A stretch of 64,000 nucleotides of DNA from CADEFX01 sp963806735 (GTDB taxonomy: Bacteria; Pseudomonadota; Alphaproteobacteria; Rhizobiales; Hyphomicrobiaceae): contig CAWEBE010000022.1 of NCBI GenBank assembly GCA_963806735.1, positions 62,001 to 126,000 on the forward strand, written 5' to 3'. Below the pieces are notes generated by a model, which worked only from the letters and a program-made list of their open reading frames with translations, did not search any database and was not told the DNA's origin. Each line of letters starts with the position of its first letter. The first letter of the stretch is position 1. This document shows, in pieces, positions 44,324 through 54,077 of this stretch. Both the position numbers and the translations under genes were made by a program.

Positions 44324-44381
44324 CGCCGGGGCACCGAATCATGCTCAGCCTTGGCCCACTCCAACATGGTTGGACTTGCTC

Positions 44382-46446
44382 ATGACCTATCTTGAGACCC
44401 TCAATCCCGCGCAGCGCCGTGCCGTCGAGCATGGCGTCGCTACGAACGGCGCGAACATCGCCGGGCCCTTGCTGGTGATTGCCGGTGCGGGCTCCGGCAA
44501 GACCAGCACCTTGGCGCACCGCGTCGCCCACCTGATCGTCAACGGCGCCGATCCCGGCCGCATCCTGTTGCTGACCTTCTCGCGCCGGGCCGCCGCCGAG
44601 ATGGAGCGCCGCGCCGAGCGCATCATCGCCACCGCCATGGGCGCGACGCGCGCGCCAGCGCGCCTGAGCTGGTCCGGCACCTTCCATGCGATCGGTGCGC
44701 GCCTGCTGCGTCAGCACGCCCACTCCATCGGCCTCGACCCGTCCTTCAGCATCCACGACCGGGGCGACAGCGAGGATTTGCTCAATCTGGTGCGGCATGA
44801 GCGCGGCCTGTCCGCCAAGGACCGCCGCTTTCCCCAGAAAGGCACGTGCCTCGCCATCTACTCGCGCGCCGTCAATGCCGGCGAGCCGCTCGAGGCCGTG
44901 CTGCTCAGGCAGTACCCCTGGTGCGCCGAGTGGAAGGAGGACCTGCGCGCACTGTTTGAGGCCTACGTCGAGGCCAAACAGCGCCAGCAGGTCCTGGATT
45001 ACGATGATCTGCTGCTCTACTGGCGCGAGCTGATGCAGGTGCCGGAGCTGGCGGCCGAGGTGGGCGGCCAGTTCGACCATGTGCTGGTCGATGAGTACCA
45101 GGATACCAACGCCTTGCAGGCCGCCATCCTGCTCGGCTTGAAGCCGGATGGCCGGGGCCTGACCGTGGTCGGCGACGATGCCCAGGCCATCTATGGCTTC
45201 CGCGCCGCCAACGTGCGCAACATCCTCGACTTCCCGACGCAGTTCACGCCACCCGCCACCATCGTGACCTTGGAGCAGAACTACCGCTCGACTGAGCCCA
45301 TCCTGGCCGCCTCCAACGCCGTCATCGGGCTGGCGCGCGAGCGTTTCACCAAGAACCTGCGCTCAACGCGCGCCTCCGACACCAAGCCATGGCTGGTGAC
45401 GGTCGCCGATGATGCGGGCCAAGTCGGCTTCGTGGTCGAGACCATCCTGCGCAACCGCGAGGACGGCATGGCCCTCAAGCAGCAGGCGGTGCTGTTCCGC
45501 ACCTCGCATCACAGCGCCATGCTCGAGGTCGAGCTCACCCGCCGCAACATCCCGTTCGTCAAGTTCGGCGGCCTGAAGTTCGTCGAGGCTGCCCACGTCA
45601 AGGATATGCTGGCGGTCTTGCGCTGGGCCGAGAACCCGAGCGACCGGGTCACCGGTTTTCGCGTCTTGCAGATGCTGGACGGCATCGGCCCGGCCACGGC
45701 TGGCCGGGTTCTCGATCACATCGCCGCCCATACCGATGGCAATGCCATGGCGGCCTTCCGGCCGCCGACCCAGGCCGTCACGGCGTGGCAGGCGCTGGTG
45801 GCCTTGATGACAACGCTGCGCGACAAGTCGATCGCATGGCCGGCAGACTTCGAGCTGGTGCGGCACTGGTATCAGCCGCATTTGGAACAGCGCTACGACG
45901 ATGCCGTATTGCGTGTTGCCGATCTGAAGCAGCTGCAGCGCATCGCCGCGACCTCCCCCTCTCGCACCCAGTTCCTGACCGACCTGACGCTCGACCCGCC
46001 CAGCGCCACCTCGGATGAGGCCGGAGCGCCGCTGCTGGATGAGGATTACCTGATCCTGTCCACCATCCACTCGGCCAAGGGCCAGGAGTGGAAGGCGGTG
46101 TTCGTGCTCAATGTGGTGGACGGCTGCATTCCCAGCGACATGGCGACGGCTAAGACCGAGGAGATCGAGGAGGAACGGCGGCTCTTATATGTGGCCATGA
46201 CGCGGGCCAAGGACCAACTGGCCCTGATCGTGCCACACCGCTTCTACACGCACGGCCAGTCGCGCACCGGCGACCAGCACCTCTATGCCTCGCGCAGCCG
46301 CTTCATTCCGGCCAGCGTTGCCGGGGAGTTCGAGACGTGCGCGTGGCCACCGGCGGCACGCGTGACGCCTTCCTGCTCAGGCTCGCCAAACTGTGTCGGT
46401 CGATCTGGCCGCGAGGATGCGTGGCCGCTGGCGCACGGGGACCTAG
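44382..46446 (+). CDS. UvrD/Rep-type superfamily 1 DNA helicase, frameshifted close to its C-terminus
   Basis: The start ATG at 44382 gives LETLNPAQRRAVEHG, the usual UvrD opening. Helicase motifs follow in order: Walker A AGAGSGKT (34-41), LLLTFSRRAAAEM, DEYQDTN, VVGDDAQAIYGFRAA, LEQNYRS, LSTIHSAKGQEWKAVFVLN and EERRLLYVAMTRAKDQL. From about 46365 the frame shifts: the original frame runs on to 46610 with no helicase-like sequence, while the next frame gives SVDLAARMRGRWRTGT and stops at 46446, exactly as a second copy of the gene does. An extra base near 46365 is the simplest explanation. The rest should be intact. The element block probably ends here. Confidence 0.85.
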
Positions 46447-46857
46447 GTGTGCGTGCGGAGGCCAACGGCCTGCCCATTTGCAGCGGCGTGGCTCGCGTCC
46501 ATCTCGCTCGAGGACATCCTTGGCGTGTTTGTGGCTGTTGCGCGGCACTCTTTACTCTTCGCCCGTTGGTCGCCCCGCGCGCAGCCTCAAATCTCCAGCG
46601 ATTACAATAGCCGACAATAGCCAACTCGCTACACGATGCGCGCTTTGTAAATAGTAACCTGCACAGCAATTCTCATGTCTCCCAAGCTTAAGGAACCCCG
46701 GACAGCTCCTAACCCCAACTTGTGAGGCAGCCCTTCGATCTCACTGGGGTGTTCCGTGCCAGTGGATGATCCCATAAACTTCGCATCTCAGCGGCGCCGG
46801 CATCCTCACTCGCTCATTGGCAACCTTCATGTCGCGCAGCAAAAGGTGGAGGACATC
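46447..46857. other. Intergenic, no gene seen
   Basis: This stretch separates the helicase end from the deacetylase start. The left part may be a degenerate border of the mobile block and the right part should carry the promoter of the deacetylase gene. A short A-rich patch lies at about 46600-46660. No supported reading frame on either strand. Confidence 0.35.
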
Positions 46858-47784
46858 ATGGCAGCAGGGCACCCAGACTATCCGCGCGATCTCGTCGGAT
46901 ATGGCCGTAACATGCCAAATCCCCAATGGCCCGGTGGTGCGCGAGTGGCTGTACAGATCGCGCTCAACCTTGAGGCCGGCAGTGAGCTGTCGCTCTTGCA
47001 TGGCGATGACCGGTCCGAGGGGCTTTTGACCGATACTGGATTTCCTGCAGTCGAGAATGCCCGCAGCGTCCTCGTCGAATCCTCCTTCGAATATGGCTCG
47101 CGCCGCGGTGTGTGGCGCCTGCTTCGCATGTTCGCCGAGCGGGGCATCCGCGTCAGCGCCCTCACCTGCGTGAGCGGCCTCAAGCGCACTCCGGAGATTG
47201 CGGCGGCCTTAACCGAGGCGGAACACGAGATCGTCAGCCACGGCTGGCGGTGGATCAACTATCAGCATGTGCCGGAGGAGGTCGAGCGCGATCATATCCA
47301 GCTTGCCGTGCGCGAGCTCGAGGCGCTGACTGGCAAGCGACCGGTCGGCTGGATGACCGGGCGGCCGAGCCCCAACACACGGCGCCTGCTCGTCGAACAT
47401 GGCGGATTCCTCTACGATCGCGACGCGTTGAACGACGAGCTGCCATACTGGGTCGAGGTCGGGGGAAAGGGGCATCTTGTCGTTCCCTATTCCTACGAGA
47501 CCAACGACAATCGCTGCGACTTGCATGCCGGGTTCAAGACCTCAGACGATTTCTTCGTCTACATGCGGGATGCATTCGACGTGCTCTATGCCGAAGGCGC
47601 GGACGAACCGAAGATGATGTCGCTCGGCTTGCACGACCGCATCGTCGGCCGCCCCGGGCGATCGGTTGGACTCGCCCGCTTCCTTGACCACGTGCAGCGA
47701 CACAAGGCGTGGATCTGCACCGGGGAAGAAATCGCTCGGCATTGGATGCAACGCGATCCGTATCGGTCGCCCACATCGCTCTAG
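46858..47784 (+). CDS. Polysaccharide-deacetylase-fold hydrolase, PuuE/allantoinase or cyclic-imidase type
   Basis: A GGAGG site six bases upstream supports the ATG at 46858 (308 residues). The sequence has the NodB-like deacetylase fold of PuuE-type allantoinases and cyclic imide hydrolases: DLVGYGRNMPNPQWPGGARVAVQIALNLEAGSE in the N-terminal part, SFEYGSRRGVWRLLRMF, and HEIVSHGWRWINYQHVPEEV, the metal-site region. Polysaccharide itself is not the expected substrate in this subgroup; cyclic amides (allantoin, hydantoins, imides) are. It is convergent with its own paralogue, sharing the bases CTAG as overlapping stop codons. The TRAP transporter beside them may import the substrate. Confidence 0.8.
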   Translation: MAAGHPDYPRDLVGYGRNMPNPQWPGGARVAVQIALNLEAGSELSLLHGDDRSEGLLTDTGFPAVENARSVLVESSFEYGSRRGVWRLLRMFAERGIRVSALTCVSGLKRTPEIAAALTEAEHEIVSHGWRWINYQHVPEEVERDHIQLAVRELEALTGKRPVGWMTGRPSPNTRRLLVEHGGFLYDRDALNDELPYWVEVGGKGHLVVPYSYETNDNRCDLHAGFKTSDDFFVYMRDAFDVLYAEGADEPKMMSLGLHDRIVGRPGRSVGLARFLDHVQRHKAWICTGEEIARHWMQRDPYRSPTSL

Positions 47785-48734
47785 GGCGAAAATCCGTCGG
47801 CGTGTGCCAGCCACCACTCGGCGATATCGATGCGGCGGGCGAACCACACGTCGCCTTTAGCCTGCGCGTAGGCAATGAAGTCATTGAGCGCGGACGCTCG
47901 ACCGGCCTGCCCAATGGTGCGCGCATGCAGGCCGATCGACATCATCTTTGGATGGGTTGCACCCTCCATCCACAGGTAGTCGAGCGCCCGCGTGACGAGG
48001 GCTAGGAATGACTCCGGACCCGAGTGTCCCTGAGGGACCACGAAGCGCGCATCGTTGTAAGTGAGCGAGTAGGGAATGATGAGCCAGCGCTCGCCGTTGA
48101 CGGTGGTGTAGTAGGGCAGGTCGTCGTTGAAGGCGTCGCAGTCGTAGACGAAGCCGCCGACCTCGTGCAGCAACGCGCGCGTATGCACCGACGGAGAGTA
48201 GCGGCTGGCCCAGCCGCGCGGGCGGACGCCGACGGTGGCGCCGATGGACTCGACCGCGGCGATGATGCGCCGCTTCTCCTCCTCGCGGTCCAAGCGCCAG
48301 GCCTGCTCCCAGCGCCAGCCATGCGCGCACGCCTCGTGTCCAGCTTCTCTGATCCAGCTCGCCACATCGGGGTTGCGCTCCAGTGCGACCGCCGAGGCAT
48401 ATACGGTGACGGGAACGCGCAGGTCATCGAAGAGCCGTGCGAGGCGCCAAACTCCGGCGCGCGAACCGTACTCGTAGACCAACTCGGCGGCCAAGTCGCG
48501 GATCTCGCTAGGCAGCGACCAGGCCAACTCGGCCATGCCGCTGTCGGTGAAGCCGTCGCCCGCAGGATACGAGTACTCCGAACCTTCCTCGTAGTTGAGC
48601 ACTAGACTGACGGCGACCCGAGCGCCGCCGGGCCAGGCCACGCGCGGAAGGTTACGGCCGTATCCCACGTAGTCGCGGCGAGGACCAGGGATGGCCTCAT
48701 CGATCAGCGGCATTCCAGGACCGCGGTCAGCCAT
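47781..48734 (-). CDS. Second PuuE/imidase-type deacetylase-fold hydrolase
   Basis: This 317-residue paralogue of the neighbouring gene reads DYVGYGRNLPRVAWPGGARVAVSLVLNYEEGSEYSY, YEYGSRAGVWRLARLFDDL, HEACAHGWRWEQAWRLDRE and PKMMSIGLHARTIG. The two proteins share most motifs but differ in the segment after HGWRW (EQAW here, INYQH in the other), so substrate or metal chemistry may differ. The start at 48734 shares an eight-base ATGGCTGA overlap with the TRAP large-subunit gene, so it belongs to the TRAP operon, whereas the paralogue is on the opposite strand. Confidence 0.8.
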   Translation of the reverse strand: MADRGPGMPLIDEAIPGPRRDYVGYGRNLPRVAWPGGARVAVSLVLNYEEGSEYSYPAGDGFTDSGMAELAWSLPSEIRDLAAELVYEYGSRAGVWRLARLFDDLRVPVTVYASAVALERNPDVASWIREAGHEACAHGWRWEQAWRLDREEEKRRIIAAVESIGATVGVRPRGWASRYSPSVHTRALLHEVGGFVYDCDAFNDDLPYYTTVNGERWLIIPYSLTYNDARFVVPQGHSGPESFLALVTRALDYLWMEGATHPKMMSIGLHARTIGQAGRASALNDFIAYAQAKGDVWFARRIDIAEWWLAHADGFSP

Positions 48735-50300
48735 AGATCACCTTGGGCAACCAAGTTGCGAGCGCCGGAAACAGCGCGACCAGCCCCAGCGCGACGAGCT
48801 GCAGAATCACGAACGGCACAATGCCCTTGTAGATCTGCATGGTGGTGACCGACGGTGGCGCGACGGCACGAATATAGAACAGGGCGAAGCCAAACGGCGG
48901 CGTCAGAAACTCGGTCTGCAGATTGACGGCCATCATGACAGCAAGCCACACCGGATCCACCCCCATGCCGATCAGCACAGGGGCCACCAGCGGCACGACG
49001 ATGAAGGTGATCTCAAGGAAATCGAGCGCGAAGCCCAAAATAAACATCACGAGCATGACGAAGGCCACGGCCCCGAACACCCCGCCGGGCAGATCGCGCA
49101 GAAACCCCTGCACCATGTCGTCGCCGCCCAGGCCGCGAAACATCAGCGAGAAGAGTTGCGCGCCGATGACGATGCTGAACGCCATGGCGCTGATCTTGGC
49201 TGTGACCCGCATAACCTCGGCCAGAGTCCCGGTCCGCTGTAGCCGCCTGAGCGCCACAAGCAGGCCCGCGCCCAGGCCGGCGCAGCATGCCATCGCCAGC
49301 GCGATGCCCACGCTTTCACGCAGCGTGGTGGCCTCCCGCCCGAGCCGCAGGTCGATGGTTGAGGCAAGTGCGACCAGCGCCAGAGCGCAGGTACCCGCCG
49401 CCAGGATCGGCCAGCGCGGGCCTGCTGCATGCATCCCGCCTAGCATGATGGCGCCCACGGCTCCGACCGCTGCACCCTCCGTCGGCGTTGCAATGCCGCC
49501 GAGAATCGAGCCGAGCACGGCCAGGATCAACACCAATGGCGCAACCAGGGCCTGGGCCACTCGCAGCATCAGGGCGGTACCGGTCTCCGCACCGAACTCC
49601 TCACGCGGGATGGCAGGCGAGGACTCGGCCGCCACCAGGCAATGAAGAGTTGATACAGGATGTAGAGCCCGACGAGCAGGAGTCCGGGCAGTAGTGCACC
49701 AGCGAAGAGGTCGCCAACCGACACCGGCTCGAACGAGAAGCGGCCGAGCCCGCGCTGCGCCTCGGCATTGGCGTTTGAGATCTGATCGCCAAGCACGACC
49801 AGCACGATAGACGGCGGAATGATCTGTCCGAGCGTGCCTGCAGCCGCGATTAGCCCGCACGCCAGAGCCGGGTCGTAGCCGCGCCGCAACATCACTGGCA
49901 GCGAGATCAGTCCCATCGCCATGACGGTGGCGCCGACGATGCCGGTGGAGGCGGCGAGCAGACCGCCCACCACGCACACCGACACGCCGAGGCCACCGCG
50001 GATCGGTCCGAATAACTGGCCCATGGTGTCGAGCAGGTTCTCGGCCACCTTCGAGCGCTCGAGCATGATGCCCATGAACACGAACAGCGGAACGGCGATG
50101 AGAATCTCGTTGTTCATGACCGCGTAGATGCGGTTGGCCGCCAGGCCAAAAAACTGCAGGCTGAAGGCCCCGAAGGCGTAGCCGAGCAGGCCGAAAAACA
50201 GCGCCGTTCCCGAGAGCGCGAAGGCGACGGGAAACCCCGTGGCCAGGAAGAAGAAGACGCCGATCATCGTGATGATCGCGAGGATCTCGCCGGGGCTCAT
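48727..50300 (-). pseudogene. dctM: TRAP transporter large permease (DctM), frameshifted in the middle
   Basis: The N-terminal part starts at the ATG at 50300 and shows VSVCVVGGLLAASTGIVGAT and GLISLPVMLRRGYDPALACG, GTLGQIIPPSIVLVVLGDQIS, classic DctM. At about 49630 the frame shifts by one base. The C-terminal part continues PAIPREEFGAETGTALMLRV, GGIATPTEGAAVGAVGAI, ILGFALDFLEITFIVVPLV and LTPPFGFALFYIRAVAPP, ending at 48727. Both halves are otherwise intact and conserved, so one missing base explains the break. If real, the transporter is inactive; if a sequence error, this is a complete large subunit of about 524 residues. It forms the membrane channel with DctQ. Confidence 0.8.
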
Positions 50301-50845
50301 GAGATGCCCCCGGTCATGGCGCGCGGATCGGTGCCGCGTTCGATGCCGGCGATGGTCAATATCGAGCGGGCGGCCAGCGACGCGCCCTGCAGCGCGAGCA
50401 GTGCGACATAGACTAGGATGAAGGTCTTCAACAGGAAGATTCCCGGTAGCCCCTTGATCTCTACAGAGCCCTCCAGCGTGCGCCACGACGCCTGCACATA
50501 GGGCCAGGCCGTGATCCAGACCAGAATACAGAACGGTAGCAGGAACACGAGCGTGCCCAAGAGATCGATGATTGCCTTCTGCCGCGCCGATCCCTTGGCG
50601 TAGAAGATGTCGATGCGCACGTGAGCGTCGTCTTTGAGCGCATAGCCGGCCGCCACCAGAAACACGATGGCATGCAGGAAGACGACCGAATGCTGCATGT
50701 AGAGCGAGCCCAGGCCGAATACATAGCGCATCACCACCACGACGAACTGGACGAGCACCATGGCCAGGGACAGCCAGGCCACCGCACGTCCGATCGCGTC
50801 GTTGAGCGCATCGATGCGATCGGCCAAAGATCGAAGCCAGGTCAT
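50297..50845 (-). CDS. dctQ: TRAP transporter small permease (DctQ)
   Basis: The 182-residue protein has four hydrophobic helices in the DctQ pattern: AWLSLAMVLVQFVVVVMRYVFG, then HSVVFLHAIVFLVAAGYALKDDAHVRIDIFY, which is the conserved family motif, LVFLLPFCILVWITAWPYV, and FLLKTFILVYVALLALQ. The stop codon overlaps the dctM start (ATGA). It scaffolds the large subunit in the inner membrane. The operon order is dctP, dctQ, dctM, deacetylase. Confidence 0.92.
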   Translation of the reverse strand: MTWLRSLADRIDALNDAIGRAVAWLSLAMVLVQFVVVVMRYVFGLGSLYMQHSVVFLHAIVFLVAAGYALKDDAHVRIDIFYAKGSARQKAIIDLLGTLVFLLPFCILVWITAWPYVQASWRTLEGSVEIKGLPGIFLLKTFILVYVALLALQGASLAARSILTIAGIERGTDPRAMTGGIS

Positions 50846-50968
50846 GGAGCCTCCGGCGGCGGATACCGTTGAGACGTGGGACGGAGCGTCACTCGGCGCA
50901 CGGGCGATTCAGTCACGACGGCGTCGGGGACCGGCGCCGCCATGCGCAACGTGTCAGCCCGCGAAAGG

Positions 50969-52063
50969 TCAGCCGAAGTTCATGTATTGGGCGCGGGCGT
51001 TGAGATAGCCCTGAATGCCGATCTTGGCCCAGTCGACCGAGCGCTTGGCGAACTCGCGGTAGCTGTCCCACACCTTCTTCGACATCGGATCGGAGTTACC
51101 GAGCTCGTTGACGACGACAGCCGACTGGCGGGCGATCTCCTTGACGATGTCGTCGGAGAACTGGCGCAGCTTCACATTGTGCTTGGTGAGCAAGGTGTCG
51201 AGCGCGATCGGGTTGCCGGCATCGTACTCGGAGCTCTGCAGATGCGCCTCGGACTCGAACGCCATTTTCAGCAGCTCCTGCTGATCGCGCGGCAGGCTGT
51301 CCCAGACCTTGAGGTTGACAGCGTAGCTTGTCACCGAGCTCGGCTCGTGGAAGCCAGGCCAGTAGTAGAATTTGGCGATCTTGTAGAAGCCGAAGGCGAG
51401 ATCGTGCCAAGGCCCGATCCACTCGGTGCCATCGATCGTGCCGGACTGCAACGCCTGGAAGATTTCCGGCGGCGGCAGCGTCACCACGGCAGCACCTAGG
51501 CGCCGCATCACCTCGCCGCCGATGCCCGGCATGCGGAACTTGAGGCCCTTGAAATCGTCGAGGGTCTTGATCTCCTTGTTGTACCAACCGCCCATCTGCA
51601 CGCCGGTGTTGGAGGACACGAATGGCTTTAGGCCAAACTGTCCCGACAGCTCGTCCCAGAGCTGCTGTCCACCGCCGTAGTAGAGCCAGGCATAATATTC
51701 ATCCATGGTCAGGCCGAACGGCACGGCGCCGAAGAAGCCAAAGGCCTTGGACTTGCCGAGGTAGTAGTATTCCGACGAGAAATAGATTTCAGCGTCACCC
51801 TTGGACACAACGTCGAACACCTCGAGCGCGCCGACTAGCTCCCCGGCGTTGTAGAGCTTAATGCGCAGCTTGCCATCACTAGCGCGATGGATGCGTTCGA
51901 CGAGACGTGCGGCCGATGTGCCAAGGCCAGGAAAGTTCTTCACGAAAGTGGAGACCATTTTTAACTCGCGGATCCCCTGCGCAATAGCTGGTGCGGGGAA
52001 TGAGCTGGCGGCAATGGTCACGCCAACGGTACCGGTCGTGTGAAGGAACTTGCGGCGGTTCAT
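50969..52063 (-). CDS. dctP: TRAP transporter solute-binding protein (DctP family), Tat/Sec-exported
   Basis: A GGGAGGATCCG site precedes the ATG at 52063 (364 residues). The export signal is NRRKFLHTTGTVGVTIAASS with the RRKFL motif, so Tat export is likely. The mature protein has the DctP fold: LKIKLYNAGELVGALEVFD-like opening region, FGFFGAVPFGLTMDEYYAWLY, LKFRMPGIGGEVMRRLGAAVVTLPPPEIFQAL and TIDGTEWIGPWHDLAFGFYK, typical of the subfamily binding larger carboxylates or keto acids. It captures substrate in the periplasm for the DctQM permease encoded downstream. Confidence 0.92.
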   Translation of the reverse strand: MNRRKFLHTTGTVGVTIAASSFPAPAIAQGIRELKMVSTFVKNFPGLGTSAARLVERIHRASDGKLRIKLYNAGELVGALEVFDVVSKGDAEIYFSSEYYYLGKSKAFGFFGAVPFGLTMDEYYAWLYYGGGQQLWDELSGQFGLKPFVSSNTGVQMGGWYNKEIKTLDDFKGLKFRMPGIGGEVMRRLGAAVVTLPPPEIFQALQSGTIDGTEWIGPWHDLAFGFYKIAKFYYWPGFHEPSSVTSYAVNLKVWDSLPRDQQELLKMAFESEAHLQSSEYDAGNPIALDTLLTKHNVKLRQFSDDIVKEIARQSAVVVNELGNSDPMSKKVWDSYREFAKRSVDWAKIGIQGYLNARAQYMNFG

Positions 52064-52276
52064 CGGATCCTCCCTAGTCTCTGCGAGACAGCACAAAGTT
52101 CCACGCGTAGTAGTGAGAAAGTAAGGCAGTCCCCGCGGCCGAGCCTTTGCCCACAAAGTGTGCACATACTCGATGACGATGTGAATAGTAGCATCCCCAA
52201 GAAGTCGACGTCTGGTAGGCCCCGTTAGCAGACGTGCCCAACCGCTGCCGGATCGTCCGCTGCGTGCGCTGGCTCA

Positions 52277-52905
52277 TCAACCGTGAGCGAAATGGCAGGC
52301 CACTTGATGTCCGGGCCGCGCCGTGGTCGCCATTAGAGCCGGCTCCTGTGTCTCGCAGATTGCCTGCGCCATCGGACACTGCATGCGAAATCGGCAACCG
52401 GAGGGCGGGTTGCGCGGGCTTGGGGGCTCGCCATGCATCGGCAGCCTCGGCTTGCGGATCTCCGGGTCTGGCTCGAGCACGGCCGACAGCAGGGCGAGCG
52501 TGTACGGGTGCAATGGGTTTCCAAACAAGGCGGCAGTGTCGGCAATTTCCATGATACGGCCGAGGTACATCACTGCGACGCGGTCGGCGATGTGACGGAC
52601 CACGCTGAGGTTGTGCGAGATGAAGAGATAGGAGAGCGTGCGCTCGCGCTGTAGCCGCCGCAGCAGGTTGATAATTTGGGAATACGGATCCTGGAAGATG
52701 ATCTGGAGGCGCCGGCGCAGCACACGCATGGCCTGCGGCGTTGCCTTATAGATACTCTGGCCCCGGAAGGTCACATCGCCACAACTCGGCTCGAGCAGGC
52801 GTATAAGCAGACGGCCGGTGGTGGACTTGCCGGACCCCGACTCCCCAACCAGGGCCAGCGTCTCGCCGCGCCGTATCGAGAAGCTGAACTCCGTCGACGG
52901 CTTGC
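52277..52905 (-). pseudogene. Gutted peptide ABC transporter ATPase (DppF-type), truncated and internally deleted
   Basis: The frame has Walker A (LALVGESGSGKSTTGRLL) and the C-terminal oligopeptide-binding part (LLSAVLEPDPEIRKPRLPMH and CRFRMQCPMAQAICETQEP). However, after FQDPYS it jumps straight to QIINLLRRLQRERTLSYLFI. About 90 residues carrying the ABC signature and Walker B, present in other DppF proteins including the one at 3923-4927, are missing in frame. The N-terminal region is replaced near 52890 by sequence that continues into the transposase on the other strand. The gene is therefore dead: two breakpoints, one from internal deletion, one at the IS junction. Confidence 0.85.
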
Positions 52906-53734
52906 CAAGCTGAACGAGGAGATGGGCAAGCTGGCGGCCTACGAGAAGCAGATGCTTGCCTCGCCTGATCAGCAGGTCTCGCTCACCGATCCCGACAGCC
53001 GATCGATGGCGACCAGCGGGCGCGGCTCGGGTGTGGTCGGCTACAATGTGCAGGTCGCCGTCGACACCGAGCATCATCTGATCGTGACGCACGAGGTGAC
53101 GAACAGCGGCTCGGATCGGGCACAACTTGCCAATGTCGCCAAGCAAGCGAAGGCGGTTCTGCAGACAGAGACGCTCGAAGCCGTTGCCGACCGTGGCTAC
53201 TTCAACAGCCCGGAGGTCCTCGCCTGTCACGAGGCTGGTATCACGGTGACGCTGCCGAAGCCGTTCACCTCAGGCTCGAAGGTGGACGGCCGCTTCGGTA
53301 AGCAGGACTTCGCCTATCTTCCTGACGAGGACGTCTATCGCTGCCCCGCCGGCGAACACCTCAAGTACCGCTTCGAGGGCGTTGAGCACGGCCTCACTAT
53401 GCGTCGCTATTGGACGAACGCGTGCCGCACCTGTGCGATCAAAGGCAGATGCACGACTGGCATAGAGCGCCGCATCACCCGCTGGGAACACGAGCACGTG
53501 CTCGAGGTGGTGCAGCAGCGTCTCGATGCGAACCCTCAAGCCATGCGTCAGCGCCGCGAGACGGTTGAGCATCCGTTCGGCACGATGAAGGCGCGCATGG
53601 GGGCGACGCACTTCCTGACGAAGACGCTACCGAAGGTCGCCGCGGAGATGGCGCTCTCAGTGCTCGCCTACAATCTCACCCGGGTCATGAACATCGTTGG
53701 CATCAAACCGCTGATTGCCGCCATCGAGGCCTGA
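52890..53734 (+). pseudogene. IS1182-type transposase, 5'-truncated
   Basis: The C-terminal about 280 residues of an IS1182-family (DDE) transposase are present: SLTDPDSRSMATSGRGSGVV followed by GYNVQVAVDTEHHLIVTHEV, VADRGYFNSPEVLACHEAGI, YRCPAGEHLKYRF, a cysteine-rich CRTCAIKGRCTTG knuckle, and RRETVEHPFGTMKARMGATH. The N-terminal third, including the HTH and the first catalytic Asp region, is absent; the sequence begins abruptly at about 52890 inside the broken ABC gene. The element cannot transpose on its own. It explains the destroyed ABC gene on its left. Confidence 0.85.
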
Positions 53735-54077
53735 CGCCCTGGGCATCCCCTTTGCCGCCAACCGCAGGTCGCTGAGAAACCACCCCCGGCGCGTTTCCAC
53801 ACGACCAAGACCCACTTCTGCCGTGTTAGGGGGGCTGGTCAGTACCCTTCCGGGGTGATCTAATTCCGCGGAGCGTAAAGTGTCGGCCGTCGATCCAGTG
53901 TACTTTGGCCCTTGTGAATGCACGAATGAGCAGTCCATCGTAATCTAAAACGTGAATTGAATGCCTCACCGCGCCGTAATCGAGATCCCAATACTGTGGA
54001 CACTGCGGTCGCGGACCACCCTGAGCTACACCAATCGGCTCACTAAGTTCAGCTCACGAAATCACGGGAGGAGAGGA
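53735..54077. other. Right flank of the IS remnant and upstream region of the amino-acid importer
   Basis: After the transposase stop come about 200 bases that probably include the right end of the insertion element (GC-rich, followed by a run of seven Gs near 53830). I could not pair it with a left terminal repeat because the left end is gone. From about 53940 the composition falls, and this should contain the promoter of the downstream ABC operon. No gene is supported. Confidence 0.4.

Noticed and set aside
44193..44381. Extended N-terminus of the UvrD-like helicase from 44193
   Set aside because: The stretch overlaps the XRE/HGG gene in another frame, whose conserved HGG motif is coding there. 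The helicase family opens at LETLNPAQ right after the ATG at 44382.
46337..46654. A separate small protein after the helicase
   Set aside because: The corresponding sequence in the second helicase copy shows that this stretch is the helicase C-terminus read in a shifted frame up to 46446; the rest has no family features.
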